Position numbers and translations under genes: made by a program. Positions 22,390 through 34,029 of a stretch of 64,000 nt of DNA are shown one piece after another (position 1 is the stretch's first letter; the number at the start of each line of letters is the position of its first letter). A model generated the notes under the pieces. That model had not been told where the DNA came from, searched no databases, and was given only the letters and a program-made list of their open reading frames with translations. The DNA comes from Cricetomys ansorgei (lineage: Eukaryota; Chordata; Mammalia; Rodentia; Nesomyidae), in the NCBI GenBank assembly GCA_026225945.1, contig JAMJFZ010001258.1:15604001-15668000 (forward strand), in the 5' to 3' direction.

Positions 22390-22780
22390 GTTGTATTTAT
22401 TTTTATTTTGTGAGTATGAGTGTTTTGGCTGCGTGTATGTGCGTGTGTGACGTCTGTGCACTACATGTGTGTAGTGTGCATGGAAGCCAAAAGAGAGCAC
22501 TGGATCCTTTGGAACTGGGGTTACGGATGGTTGTGACCCACCATGTGGGTCCTAGGAACCAAATTCCAGTCCTTTGCAAGAGCAACAAGTGTTCTTTTTT
22601 TTTGGCTTTTCAAGACAGGTTTTTCTCTATTGCAACTCTGTCTAGGAACTCACTCTGTAGACCAGGCTGGCCTCGAACTCACAGAGATCCGCCTGCCTCT
22701 GCCTCCCGAGTGCTGGGACTAAAGGCGTACATCACCACCACCCGGCACAACAAGTGTTCTTAAACACTGCTCTCCAGACT
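22390..22780 (-). mobile_element. Inverted B2 SINE interrupted by a B1
   Basis: The inverted B2 runs from the T-rich end near 22,390 to the head at CTGCTCTCCAG. A B1 is inserted within it, bounded by a 13-bp target-site duplication. Confidence 0.7.
22597..22748 (-). mobile_element. Inverted B1 SINE nested in a B2
   Basis: It contains the inverted B1 signature (TAGACCAGGCTGGCCTCGAA, then GCCTCCCGAGTGCTGGGA) and is flanked by AACAAGTGTTCTT at 22,584-22,596 and 22,749-22,761. The perfect repeats indicate a fairly recent insertion. Confidence 0.9.
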
Positions 22781-22784
22781 TTAG

Positions 22785-22955
22785 CTTTAGTTTCATGGGC
22801 ATGCGCACACCGGGGCGCCAGTGTGGAGATCGGAGGACAGCGTGATGGAGTCAGTTCCCTCCTTCCCCCTTTATGCGGTTCCGGGGGTCAATACCAGGTT
22901 ACCAAGCTTGTATTGCAAGTGCCTTCACCCAGTGAGCCATCTTGCTGGCTCAATA
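22785..22955 (-). mobile_element. Inverted B2/B3-type SINE
   Basis: GTCAATACCAGGTTACCAAG and CAGTGAGCCATCTTGCTGGC are the inverted B-box and head of a second B2-like SINE immediately after the nested pair. Confidence 0.6.
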
Positions 22956-23611
22956 AGGAATACTTAATATTCTGAAAGCAGGGATTGGGGTTCAAAAGCT
23001 CTCAATAGTTTCCAAAGTTAGGATGAATCAGTAACGTCTACTAGGGATAGATGCTTTTAAATTCCTGTGCTCAAAATATTTGTTTAAAAAAAACCCATGA
23101 AGTGGAGAAGAGCCAGGGTAACCGTTCAAAGATGCAGTACAGCCGCTAAATCAGTAAATGCTCAGTAGTAAGTGTCCAGAATATTGTTTTTTAAAAGTTT
23201 TAAAGTGATTTTTTTTTCAGGCTGGAGAAAATGCTCAGCAGTTAGGAGCACTCTCTGCTCTTTCGGAGGAGGACCTGCCAGGCCGCATTCGAGAACATCC
23301 TCCCTGGTATCAGGGAGGTCTTTAAGAACTGAGAGACTGCCAAAGTCAGACCCACCTCAATGTTTCTAACTCACTTGAGAGCTCAAATGTTATTATTTGA
23401 ACATCGAAGCAAGGAGCTTTTCTCCATCGTATGACAATGTTCCTTGTTACCAAGGCCTAAATGGAACGGAGTTGACTGTGGACCCAAACCTCTGAAACTA
23501 TATTCCAAAAAAAAAAAAAAAACAACTTTCATCATGTCAGCTGACTTTCTCGCACATTTTGTTATTGTGATGGACCGACATGCTGAATGTTAGTCATTCT
23601 TTCAAGAAACA

Positions 23612-24012
23612 GGATGTTCTGTGTCTTAGTCGCTGTTCTGTTGCTGTGAGGAGGCAGCAAGACCAAGGGAACTCTTAAAAGAAAGCACTTAAGACGGGGT
23701 TTGCTTACAGCTTCAGAGGGTGAGTTCGCCGCCATCATGTCAGGGAGGCGGGTGCTGGAGAAGCAGCCAAGAGTTCCACACCCTGATACACGTGGAAGAG
23801 AGACAGAGACAGAGACAGACAGAGACACTCTGGGCTTGGTGTGGGATATTGAAACCTCAAAGTCCACCCCAGTGGCACCCTTCCTCCAACAAGGCCACAC
23901 TTCCTGATCCTTCTAATCCTTTCAAACAGTTCCACTCCTTGGTGAGTATGCACTCAAATATATAAGTCTATGGGGGGGAGGGGAAGCGAGCTAATTCAGT
24001 TCACAACCGAAT
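23612..24012 (+). repeat. Unassigned rodent dispersed repeat, possibly a URR1-type DNA element
   Basis: TCTGTTGCTGTGAGGAGGCA through GCCACACTTCCTGATCCTTC matches a repeat frequent in muroid genomes. The class assignment is uncertain. Confidence 0.45.
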
Positions 24013-24164
24013 GATCACATTTACACTCAGGACGATCATACATGATTTAGAACATCCTTGATTTGGAATAGAAAAGCTTCATGTGCACCTCTGTTTCCTG
24101 ACACAGACTTTTAAAAGCTATGTTATAAAGGGTCAAGGTTGAACTCTCTTAATGAGGTTTGCTT

Positions 24165-24458
24165 CCTTAATGAAGACCATCAGGACTGTAATTAAATCCT
24201 CTGACCACAGTGACGCAGTCTCTGGGCTGGTGGTCCTGGGTTCTGTAGGAAAGCAGGCTGAGCAAACTATGAGAAGCAAGCCAGTTAGCAGAACCCCTCC
24301 ATGGCCTCCGCATGAGCACCTGCCTTCAGTTTCCTGCTCTGTTTGAGTTCCTGTCCTGACTTCCTTCAGTGATGAACAGTGCCAAATAAACCCTCTCCTC
24401 CCCAAGTTGCTTTGGTCACGGTGTCTCATCACACAGTTAGTAACACTGGCTAAGACAA
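24165..24458 (+). repeat. Unassigned rodent repeat with AATAAA, LTR-like end
   Basis: GAAAGCAGGCTGAGCAAACT, then GCCAAATAAACCCTCTCCTC and a terminal TAACACTGGCTAAGACA. The poly-A signal followed by about 60 bp and a terminal CA resembles a solo LTR, but the class is not certain. Confidence 0.4.
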
Positions 24459-24905
24459 TGGTAAACGGGGACAAAGGCCTAGTATTACTGTAAGAATCAT
24501 TTTGGCCTCATGGCTGTCCCGAAGCACCTTGGGTTCATTTGGGAGATGATATACAACCCACTGAAATACTCTAAATTAATTTTTTTCATACCTTAATCAT
24601 AAGAATGGAACCAATGCTTGAAGTCTAGAGGATTCTTCATTGCACCAAGCATATTAAATAAGTGATATGGATAGGAAGCATGATGAAAATCATATTAAAA
24701 CTGAAGAAACTGCTACTGCAGGACTCGTCATAAATGCAATTCCTGGAGGCGAGGATATGGGGTTGGGTGATTACAGAGTGTCTCGGCTCTGAAGTCAATC
24801 CACAGCATTGTTAGAAAACCCAGCATCAAGTATGTCTACCCACTTTGTCTATTCTAGATCATAAAGACAGTCTAAACAGATTTACTTAAAACCATGATCG
24901 TGGGA

Positions 24906-25118
24906 ATGGAGAGGCGGCTCAGTGGTTAAGGTACTTGTTCCTCTTGGAGAGAACTGCAGTTGGGTTCCCAGCACCCAGAGGATGGACAACAAGTCTGTAA
25001 CTCCAGTTCCAGAGGAGCAGACGTCCTCTTTTGGCCTTCTCGGGTACTGCATGCGCATGGTGCACAAATACATGCACAGGCAAGAAATATACACGTAAAA
25101 TAAAAATAAATCTAGAAA
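24906..25118 (+). mobile_element. B2 SINE
   Basis: Head ATGGAGAGGCGGCTCAGTGG, then GTTGGGTTCCCAGCACCCAG, ending in AAAATAAAAATAAATC. Confidence 0.85.
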
Positions 25119-25557
25119 AAAAGAAAAGGAACACCCACCACGATCAAGAGTGGTGCTTCTTCCAATGTTTGACTAGTTTTCCCATAGCAGATCCCAGGTT
25201 CTTGTTTTAATGGCATAGTCGGGAATTAACAAGCAGCAATTCTTCATGACTGAATCTTTAGTAGAGGGTGAGGCCTTGGTCCAAGTTGGGTGGGAAACCC
25301 TGTGCATTGGCGTCCGGAGACTCAAAGCCTTGCAGCCAGAATGCTGATATATCAAGTTTGCCAAGCAGCTCTGAAATGCTCTCTTCCAGCTCCCCACCAA
25401 CACAGCACCTCCTCATCCCCCCCCCCGACACACACACCTTAATGTCTCTGTCCACTTCCTGGACATCTTCTGATAGTAATTAATATCTAAAATGTTATCG
25501 TAAGTCAGGCATGATGGCACATGCCACTAATCCAAGCACTTTAGTGAAAAATTGGAG

Positions 25558-25600
<43 letters not shown>

Positions 25601-25610
25601 GAGAGAACAT
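25558..25610 (+). repeat. (AG)n microsatellite
   Basis: AGAGAG run with a single GGG interruption. Confidence 0.9.
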
Positions 25611-25781
25611 GAGCTAGCTATCTATGGCTTCCAGTTAAGATAGTTGGTTGGTGGACTGTGAGCTGCTCCCATGTGAGCTAAGGAAGAAGAGTCAAAGGAA
25701 GAATAAACAGACCCTATTCCAAAGAGAGAAAGAGGGGGAAGCTTCAGAAATCCAGAAGGTACCAGAGAAGACGAGGGGTAG

Positions 25782-25935
25782 CCAGGTGGTGGTGGCACAT
25801 GTCTTTAATCCCAGCATTCAGAAAGCAGAGGCAGGTGGATCTCTGTGAGTTCGAGGCCAGCCTGGTCTACAGAGTGAGTTCCAGGACAGCCAAAGCTACA
25901 ACAGAGAAACCTTGTCTCAAAAAACAAGACAAGGA
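25782..25935 (+). mobile_element. B1 SINE
   Basis: CAGGTGGTGGTGGCACATGT, then TCGAGGCCAGCCTGGTCTAC, with an A-rich tail. Confidence 0.9.
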
Positions 25936-27204
25936 GGGGGAGGAGGGCAGTGCACCAGCAAGTTAGCCACATCTTCAACTGCACAGCTTCCTGGTAGTGG
26001 TGGGCGGGAAAACAGAAGTAGCTTTCAAAATGTGGCCCTGACAAAAAGATACTGGCAGTCCTACCCTCAAGACAAATCCAAGGCCTCATAGGCCTTAATC
26101 CGATTGTGGCTTTGGATCCTCTGCCAGTCAGGGCAGGTGAAGAGAAACTCCGTTTTGTCACACTAAATGAACTAGAGGGGAGCGGCTAGGTGTCATCTTT
26201 ACGGTTATTTATTTGAAGCTGAGCTATCCTAGAATCTTGAGATCAGGGAACCATCACAGGTCAGGAGACCTCAACTTGGCTGTTGTGGAGAGCAGGAGAG
26301 CCAGACGTTTACAGGCTGAAGGGGGCAGGTGACAGTTGGGGAGGCTAGGCTTACATTTGGGAATTGTATAGGGAAAGATGGATGGCTGGGAGCATTCTCA
26401 ACTAAGAATGATCCTGCAGTTAAGGGCTCTGAGCCTGAGGCCAGTGGGTGGGTAAGTCTCTGGAGCCACAGAAGTTGAAAGCTCCAAGAGTGTACAGGAT
26501 ACCCACAGCTGCAGCCCTCCAGCAGGGTAGTCAATATGCAAGGGGTTTTAAAAGCACAAAGGCAGGGGCCGATCTCAGTGCTGTGGATCACACTCCCGAA
26601 GTACTAGGAAGACACCTCCCAGGTAAATCATCACCTGACTACAGGGTTACAATATGGTGAGTCTCGGGAGGGGAGGGTAAGAGAATCCAATCAGACCGCA
26701 ACTAAAATATAAGTGTGGCCAGCAGAGGGAGCTGGTGTGCAACGGAAGGACGCTACCAGGGTGAGGCTCCAGCCCGCAGATAAGGGACCCTAACCCTAGC
26801 CTCAGGAACAGCATAAAGCACATGAGAGGCGAGAGTTGAGCTGACCCTCTTCTCCCTCCGTGCATACAACTAACAATCTTCAGCTTTGAGGACCCAGGCT
26901 GATCCAACAACTCATCTTTTGTTTTTAACTCTATGTCTCATTTTACTATAATTTCACTTTATTTCTAAAAACTTTGAGACTTACTCGTTATCCCCTTAAT
27001 ATGCTCATCTAACTTTGCTTACACATTTTCATTACCCGGCAATACTTTTTCTTTTACCTTAGTTTTGGTTTTGCCCAAGTTTCTTCTTTTCTGGTCGAAT
27101 TTACAGTATTTTGACTTACCTTGTTTTTTCTTTAAGTCTCATTTTCCCCTCTTTTTACATTTATCTATTTCCAAAAACCTTTTTTTTTTTTTGTTTTTCC
27201 AGAA

Positions 27205-27440
27205 GCTGGAGGGATGGCTCAACTGTTAAGTGCATTTGTTTTTTTGCTTTTTGTTTTGTTTTTGCAGAGGACCTGAGTTTGATTTCTATCATCCACATTG
27301 CAGCTCCAACTTTAACTCCAGTTTCAGGGGATAGGACACCTTTTATGGCCTCTGTGGGCACCAGGCATGCACATGGGTCGCAAACATACATGCAGGCAAA
27401 ACACCCATACACATAAAATTAAATTAATTAAATCTTTAAA
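27205..27440 (+). mobile_element. B2 SINE with a T-rich insertion
   Basis: Head GCTGGAGGGATGGCTCAACT, an internal T-rich stretch at 27,235-27,265, then CAGAGGACCTGAGTTTGATT and an A/T-rich tail. Confidence 0.75.
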
Positions 27441-27670
27441 GAACAAACCTCTTTTATCTCATTGGGACATCTTTCTGTTTGTTTTTCTCTTTTTCCCAAT
27501 CTCTTGTCTCTTTTCTTCCCCTCCACAGTGTTCTTCTCCACCCCCTCTCTCCTTTTGTTTAACTGTTTCCCTTTCTCTGCCCACTTCCTTCATCTCATTC
27601 ACTTCTGTTTCCACACATTCCCTACGTTACCCTTAACTTCATAACACACTCCATTTGCCTACTTATTTGT

Positions 27671-27822
27671 TTGTTGTTTTGGCTTTTGGAGACAGGGTTT
27701 CTCTGGGTAGCCCTGGCTGCCCCAAACTCATTCTGTAGACCAGGCTGGCCTCAAACGCAAAGATTTGCCTTTCTCTGCCACCTGGGTGCTGGGATTAATG
27801 ACATGAAACAGTACCGTCCAGC
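27671..27822 (-). mobile_element. Inverted B1 SINE
   Basis: TGTAGACCAGGCTGGCCTCA and CTGGGTGCTGGGATTAATGA are inverted B1 signatures. Confidence 0.85.
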
Positions 27823-27974
27823 TTAAAACAATTTTTCTGACGAACATGGACATTTTCAATGCAATTCTTGCAAGCCAAATTTAAGAGCATAGTAAGAAGA
27901 CTATGTGTGACTGCCAGCCTGGTGTACAAAGAGAGGTCCAGGGCAGCCAGCGCCCACAAAGAAACCCTGTCTCA

Positions 27975-28160
27975 GAAAAGAAAGGAAGAAAGAAAGAAAG
28001 AAAGGAAGGAAGGAAAGAAGAAAGAAAGAAAGGAAGGGAGAGAACGAGAGAAAGAAGGAGAGAGAAAGAGAAAGGGAAGGAGGCAGAGAGAAAGAAGGAA
28101 ACAAAGAAAGGAAGGAAGGAAGGAAGAAAGGAAGAAAGGAAGGAAGGAAGGAAGAGATAA
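27975..28160 (+). repeat. Long GAAA/GGAA purine tract
   Basis: About 185 bp are nearly all purine, in AAAGAAAG and GGAAGGAA units. The left side is a B1-like right end (GGTGTACAAAGAGAGGTCCA) and the right side an L1 fragment. Confidence 0.9.
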
Positions 28161-28164
28161 TACA

Positions 28165-29222
28165 TTATGCCTAAGTTGTTTTCATTCCAAAAATTCATGG
28201 TTGGTTCAATACAGGTAAATCAGTTAAGTATGATACAGCACACACACCAAAAGACTTATGGAAGAAATCACATGATCATCTGAATTCATGCAGAAAAGTC
28301 CTGTCGCAAAGTTCAACATCACTTTATGATAAATGCCTGAAGAAATTAGGAATAGAAGAAATGCACCTCAAACAATAAAGCCCATATCACAATAAAGCCA
28401 ATATTATACTAAATGTGGAAAATCTAAGGACATTTCCTCTGAAATCAAGAATGAGATATGGGTGCCTAGGTCTACGGTTAACCAATACAGTGCTCAACAT
28501 CGTTACTAAAGCAACAAGATAAGATAGAAATAGAAGGGAAAGAAAGAAACGGAAAGAAGTCAAATTATCACTAGTTGAGGACAGATTCTATACATAAAGG
28601 TCCTTAAAGACTCCACTGGCAAACTAAGGACTTGATCAAGTCTTTCAACAAAATAGAAGGACTAAAAAACCTATAAACAAAAGCCAGCACTGTTTCTGTA
28701 AACCAGTAACAAACTTGTTGAGAAGGAAGAAGTTGAAAAGACACTAGTTAGAAAGACCACCCCTGCTAATGAGTTGGTAAAATTAATGCTGTGAAGATGG
28801 TTATAATATCAAAAGTGTCCTATGGAAAAAAATGCACTCCCCATCAAAATGCCAATGACACTCTTCACAGAACTAGCAAAAACAGTCCCAAAATTCAGAG
28901 GAAAAGCAAAAGATCCCAAATAGCCAAGGTAATCCTGAACTGTAGGGGGATGCCGAGATACCCTAAAACCTAACTTCAAATTTTACTACAGAGACACGTA
29001 ACAAAAACAACGTATACAGACTAATGGAGCAGGAAAGGGGCTCAGAAATGGACCCCACAGCTACAGCTAATTTTCGAACAAATACATCAAAAACATTAAA
29101 GATCACCTCTTTAACAAATGGTTCTGAGAAAACTCCACATGCAGAAGGATTAAAATCCTTCTCTCTCACACTAAACAAAAAATTAATTCATGATGGATTA
29201 GAGAGCTTCCTATAAGCCCTGA
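28165..29222 (+). mobile_element. L1 LINE fragment, ORF2 3' portion, degenerate
   Basis: The order of recognisable segments follows the C-terminal half of mammalian L1 ORF2: CATGATCATCTGAATTCATG, then ATTATACTAAATGTGGAAAA, GAAGTCAAATTATCACTAG, ATGCCAATGACACTCTTCAC, and finally GATGGATTAGAGAGCTT. Many stops and indels break the reading frame, so it is dead. It starts beside a long purine tract and is split by a B2. Confidence 0.8.
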
Positions 29223-29225
29223 TAG

Positions 29226-29412
29226 GGGCTGGGGAGATGGCCCCGTGACTGAGAGCGCTAACTGCTTTTCCAGAGGTCCGAGTTCAATTCCCAGAAACCA
29301 CATGGTGGCTCACAACCATCTAGAATGGGATCAGATGCCTTCTTCTGGTATGCAGGTGTACATGCAGATAGAGCGCTCATATAAATACATAAATCTTTAA
29401 AAAAAAAAAAAA
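29226..29412 (+). mobile_element. B2 SINE inserted into an L1 fragment
   Basis: Head GGGGCTGGGGAGATGGCCCC, then CGAGTTCAATTCCCAGAAAC, with a poly-A tail at 29,398-29,414. The L1 sequence resumes directly after it. Confidence 0.85.
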
Positions 29413-29562
29413 AAGACCTGATACTTTGAAACTGCTGAAGAAAAAACATAGGTAAAAGCATTCAAGGTAAAGGAATTGGCAAAGACTTTCTGAAAAGGAC
29501 TCCAATAGCCCAGGAAACAAGCCCAAGAACTGACTAACAGGACTGCAGCTCCCTGCTCTCTC
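29413..29562 (+). mobile_element. Continuation of the L1 fragment after a B2 insertion
   Basis: The sequence resumes the L1 ORF2 tail (GACCTGATACTTTGAAACTG, then AAGACTTTCTGAAAAGGACT), so the B2 at 29,226-29,412 interrupted an older L1. Confidence 0.7.
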
Positions 29563-29692
29563 TTGTTTAATCCCAGCACTCAGAAGGCAGAGGCAGGTGG
29601 AACTCTAACTTTTAGGCCACCTGGTCAACATAGTGAGTTCCAGGACAGCCAGAGCTACATAGTGAGACCCCTATCTCATGGGGAAAGAAAAA
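29563..29692 (+). mobile_element. B1 SINE fragment abutting the L1
   Basis: TTTAATCCCAGCACTCAGAA, then GGCAGGTGGAACTCTAACTT. The left end is truncated. Confidence 0.8.
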
Positions 29693-29794
29693 ATAATACG
29701 TCTTTTTTAAATGCTATTTTAATGTCTACATAGTAACCCACCAAATGAATGTCACCTAATATACTTAACCAATATCCTGATGTACATCCGACAT

Positions 29795-29800
29795 AGGTGT

Positions 29801-29854
<54 letters not shown>

Positions 29855-29995
29855 TGTGTGCTAGATGCAGAAGAAGCCAGGGAGGGAGTCAGATTCTCTA
29901 GAGCAGGAGTCAGGGGTGGTTAGGAGTCGGTGCTGAACTGCCCTGGAAGAAGAGCAAGTATTCTTAACCCCTGAGCCATTTCTCCAGCCCTAAAT
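29795..29995 (-). mobile_element. Inverted B2-type SINE with a (TG)n tail
   Basis: A (TG)n run at 29,798-29,850 is followed by inverted B2-like sequence ending CCTGAGCCATTTCTCCAGCC. Confidence 0.6.
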
Positions 29996-30037
29996 TTTAA
30001 GTTATTCTTAGTCTTGCTCCCACTTCATGAAATTATA

Positions 30038-30130
30038 TTTTTTGTAGACCAGGCTGGTCTCGAACTCATAGAGATCCTCCTGCCTCTGCCTCCTGAATGG
30101 GGATTGACGAGCGGCACCACATCCTGCTTC
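30038..30130 (-). mobile_element. Inverted B1 SINE fragment
   Basis: GTAGACCAGGCTGGTCTCGA, then CCTGCCTCTGCCTCCTGAAT. Confidence 0.8.
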
Positions 30131-30399
30131 TCAGATGACAATTGGGTAATATTTCTGGGCATATATACTTTTTACAACTCCCACTCCCGTGTTAAGTATT
30201 GACTTCCCGTTCCCAGTCCAAGCCTGCTTCTATTTCAAGCTACTTTAGCTGCAGAGGCTGCCCCTGCGATCACTTAAGCTAAAAAGCTTGTCATCGTCCA
30301 TCCCCCGCCACCCCGCACCCCTGTCACACATTCGAACAACTGCTCCAAAACCACTCTTCAGATGTCTCCGTCCTTTTCCATTCCCACCTCCCTTCGGAG

Positions 30400-30660
30400 C
30401 AATCCAAAGCCTGCCTTCGCAATTCCGGCCCACGCGATCCTCTCTGCGGCCACAGGAGCTTTCTCAAACATCGAGCCGTCCTTGCCTTGCCTGCACGTAT
30501 TTGAGGACTGACTCCTTATCACCCCAGACTCCATCCAAACTCTCACCCCTCCCCTGCATTATCCCCTCTCACTGCCCACTCCACGCCCCTTCGTGCCCCG
30601 TGACAGCGGCCTGGACAGTCCCTGAACATTTAATGCTGTGCTTTTCTCAATCTGCGGTTT
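30400..30660 (+). mobile_element. Old L2 LINE fragment, copy 1
   Basis: It shows the L2 3'-region pattern (GACTCCTTATCACCC, then a CT-rich run, then CCCTGAACA and a T-rich end), heavily diverged. A paralogous copy lies at 57,950-58,205 in the same position relative to a GC-rich island. Confidence 0.5.
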
Positions 30661-30689
30661 GTTTTGCTAAAACCCCCGGCCCTCTGCTC

Positions 30690-31010
30690 CTCGAGCATTC
30701 GCACCACCTAGAAGGAAAGGGAACGCGCTGCTTCAGGGGGCGGCGCCTCCTGATCGGGGCGGCTGCTGATTGGCTGCACGGTGAACGTGAGGGACCGCGG
30801 GGACCGGTGCTGACCGGGAGTGATCCCGGGGAGGGCCGCACGCCGGCCCCTTGCTTTCCCTCGCCCTAGCTGGACTTCGGCACCGTTGCCCCGTCGGGCG
30901 GGCACCTGCGGAGGCCGGGGCTGGGGGCAGGAGAGCATTGAGGGGCGTCGCCGGCGTGCTCGGCGCATGCTTCCTCTGCCTGGGGCCCTCAGCCTCTCCG
31001 GTGCTGGAGT
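30690..31010. promoter_or_regulatory. GC-rich CpG-island-like segment 1
   Basis: This stretch is strikingly richer in CG dinucleotides than the surrounding DNA. It has GGGGCGG/GGGCGG-type GC boxes near 30,737-30,762 and an inverted CCAAT box at 30,769-30,773 (TGATTGGCTG). A second potential box reads ATCGG near 30,753, a one-base disruption. The segment is paralogous to the one at 58,440-58,780. No coding exon is recognisable beside it. It could be a promoter of a noncoding or alternative transcript, or a relic. Confidence 0.55.
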
Positions 31011-31189
31011 TTAATAGGGCTTCGTGCGAGGTCACTAGGACAGTAGTTTATGCTGTCACATGGCTGTTAGTGGTCCAGGGAGGTAGCCACACAGCCTGCT
31101 CCCGGCAAAGGCGAGGCCGGAGGCTTTGGCTAAAGGAATCCCGCTAGGAGAAGCATAGCTTCTTCCACTCTACCCCAAAGGGAAAAGAT

Positions 31190-31540
31190 AAAAGGGACAA
31201 ACGTTATGTGAAGACTCAAGGGTAACACTCCACCACTGCAGGTGGGAACGTAGGGTGCATCCGCCGCTGTTGAAAGCTGTTCCCGCCACAAAAAGTGAAA
31301 CAGAATTATCGCAGGAGAAACCCCATTCCTGGGTATACAAATCAAGAGGAAGCGGGAACTAAATAAAACATTTGTGCACAAATGTGCAAAGCACACTATT
31401 CACTGTGGGGGTGTGTGTGAGCAACAACTCAACTTCATCACAATACAACGGAATGTTAATAACAAGAGGAGTGGGAAACTGATTTATGCTGCAGTGTGAA
31501 AATGTTGAGAGGTACCCACCAGAGAAGACTACTGGACACT
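31190..31540 (+). mobile_element. Old L1 3' fragment beside island 1
   Basis: It resembles the ancient L1 3'-end pattern (CCCATTCCTGGGTATACAAA, then a TTTGTGCACAAATGT segment and an AATGTTAATAA segment). It is heavily diverged. Its counterpart is at 59,090-59,500. Confidence 0.5.
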
Positions 31541-32047
31541 GATTTAAGCCCTTAGAAAGTCTTTATTAACTGGCCTGAACTACATTGGCTGTTCCCCAGT
31601 TTAGCCCCAAGCCTTTCTCAGGGTGAGCCTTTAAACGCAAACGTATCAGAACAGTCAGTCAGAAGGGAAATTACAGAAGGCAAAAAGCAAAGTTAGTCCA
31701 TTTAGAGACTTCCCAGAACCCTGGGTTTTGATGAATTAGGTCTTTGTTTTCTTTTTGGCAGGTGGTGTTGCCTAGGTGCTGGGTTCTGAGGCCTGAGGGA
31801 TACCTCCATGGTAATGTCAACTCTGTTAAGATCTGAGGCCTACTCAGGCCTGGGGATCTATTCAAAGAGACACACAGAACATCTTGCTGGGAGACCTACT
31901 GTGTGTCTCTGAGGTATGTAAAACAGTCTATCCACAGACACAGCATATTGGTTCTTGCTTCGGTGGGAAAGCCATGGGAAGTCGTTTGAACGCATATTGG
32001 GTTTCCTTTTGGGAGTGGATGATGAATTTTTTTTTAAAAAAACTAAA

Positions 32048-32180
32048 GATAGGCCCAGCACAGTGGCAAATACCTTTACCCCCAGCACTAGGAGGTGGAG
32101 GCAGAGGCCAGCTGGTCTACAGAGTGAGTTCAGGGACAGCCAGTGCAACAGAGAGAAACAGGGTTTCAAAAAACCAGATG
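32048..32180 (+). mobile_element. B1 SINE
   Basis: ACCCCCAGCACTAGGAGGTG, then CTGGTCTACAGAGTGAGTTC, ending in an AATAACAA-type tail. Confidence 0.75.
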
Positions 32181-32561
32181 ATGAGAATAACAAACAATAA
32201 CAACATCAATAGTAATAATAACAGTGATTAAACAATAGTATGAATATACTACACACCATAGATTTGGGTCCTTTAAAATGATGCATTTATACTGTCACTT
32301 ATTCATTTAGTTAGGTTTTATTTTTTTTCAGTGTTGGGAAATGCAGTACAGGTCATCATGTTTTCATGACAAGAATTCTACCTACATCATCAGCCCTAAA
32401 AATAAATATAAATAAATAAATAAGCAAACAACAAGACTCCTAACTTCTACATTGAGGAAATGCTGCTTCAGTTAACAAGCATAACTAACACAAATAGACT
32501 CAAAGGAGAATTATTCTTACCCCCCCACCCCTCCACTTCTAGAGGAAAAAAAAAAAAGTAG

Positions 32562-32660
32562 CCAGGCGGTGGTGGCACACGCCTTCAATCCCAACACTTG
32601 GGAGACAGAGGCAGGCGGATCTCTCTGAGTTTGAGGCCGGTGGGGTCTATAGAGTGAGCC
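32562..32660 (+). mobile_element. 3'-truncated B1 SINE
   Basis: GCCAGGCGGTGGTGGCACAC through GAGTTTGAGGCCGGTGGGGT. The right half is absent. Confidence 0.8.
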
Positions 32661-33861
32661 CGGAGTGGTTTTCTTTCACAAACACTTCTCTCTCCTTTTC
32701 ACTCTCGCTCCTTGTTCACAAAGTTTCCTACAGCTTGGCTCTGATTGCTCATTGTTCCTGCTGGAAATGGCCAAGATGCCAATGGACTCTTGATGTCCCC
32801 AGCACCCAAATCACCATGAGTCAGCACAGCATACAATGTTCTTTTGTGAGCTGTTGCCTGGGCAGAGCGGGCTGGGCAGGGCAGTGTGGAGGGACAGTCA
32901 CCAGAAGACTCTTTCTGCCTCCAGCAACCTCAGGGTAGAATCTTTGTCCCTCGGAGCTTATCACTAGTGTTTACAGCATTTGCTCAAAATTCACTGTATA
33001 AAAGTCAGGGCTTGCTTTGTATCATAGAACATTAAGTACTGGTCACTGAACTGCCCTTGAGGTGCTCAGAACTTTAAGGGAGGCCAGACTGTAGTTGAGA
33101 AAAGCAGCGAAGAAATGTCAGCTCTATTTATACGGTCTGAGAGGCGGACTTGAATCTCAAGTGTGGTTGAGAGCGTACTGGGTTTTTGTTTTCAGAACAA
33201 AGGAAGTTCATGCAGGGCGACTGTGCCTGAGTTCCCTGGAGCCAGGCTGAAGCACCACGCTCCTGCTGCTTCTGAATGAACTCTCAGCTACCACAGGGGT
33301 CAACCTGAGAAGCTTCCTCCACCTGCGTGTGATGTGAGATAAGGCATCCTCCAGCCTTAGTTTAACGCCTGGCCAGAGAAATTCCACGGTCGTTAGTCTT
33401 CCAGCCTCATCCACTAAGAACTTGACTGTCCAGCTTCAGAAGATGCTGGATTTGTGTTTATGTTCGGCGCAAGCCCTTTTCACTTAGATAGAAGACGGTG
33501 TCCGGCTTTTTCCAACCACTGTCACTTGATGTGGAGAGATTATCATCTTAGTGTCTATATTAATGCGATTGCTTTTGGTCACGTGATTAGATTTGCCTTT
33601 TTGAAGGCTGAGACCAAAAACCACATCGCTGTTGAATTAATAGCATATAGAAGAGTGTGTCCTTTGGTCAAAGACTTGAATTTCATCAGTGCTTCTCACT
33701 TAGTACATCTGCATGTGGGTCTCAGCCTCGAGGCTGAGTACTAAGTACTTTTTTAGTACTAGTACTACACAAATGAAATCCTCGGTGCTCTTCTGGTTAA
33801 TGTTTGTTGTCAGACATTATCTGTGAACCATAAAATCACACTTTTAAAATTTATGATTAGT

Positions 33862-34015
33862 GCCAGGCATGGTGGCGCACGCCTTTAACCCCAGCATTCA
33901 GGAGGTAAAGGCAGGTAGATTTTTTGTTTTTTTAGTTTAAGGCCTTCCTGGTTCCGGGACAGTCAGGGCTACACAGAAAAACCCTATCTCAAAAAAAAAA
34001 AAAAAAAAAAGAAAG
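33862..34015 (+). mobile_element. B1 SINE
   Basis: GCCAGGCATGGTGGCGCACG start, internal T-rich insertion, and poly-A at about 33,992-34,010. Confidence 0.85.
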
Positions 34016-34029
34016 AAAAGTATGATTAG

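Larger units (their letters stand above)
18600..30300. other. Intergenic DNA upstream of copy A
   Basis: About 12 kb dominated by B1/B2 SINEs, the CA minisatellite, purine tracts and an L1 fragment. No exon of a known gene was recognised. The first 400 bp presumably hold more of the copy A promoter. Confidence 0.6.

Noticed and set aside
27859..28218. Lys/Glu-rich open frames over the GAAA tract
   Set aside because: Purine repeats lack stop codons in some frames; there is no coding evidence.
30288..30869. A 193-codon plus-strand open frame running into the CpG-like island
   Set aside because: It spans an L2 fragment and GC-rich DNA, shows no domain, and is not matched by a frame in the paralogous block at 58 kb.
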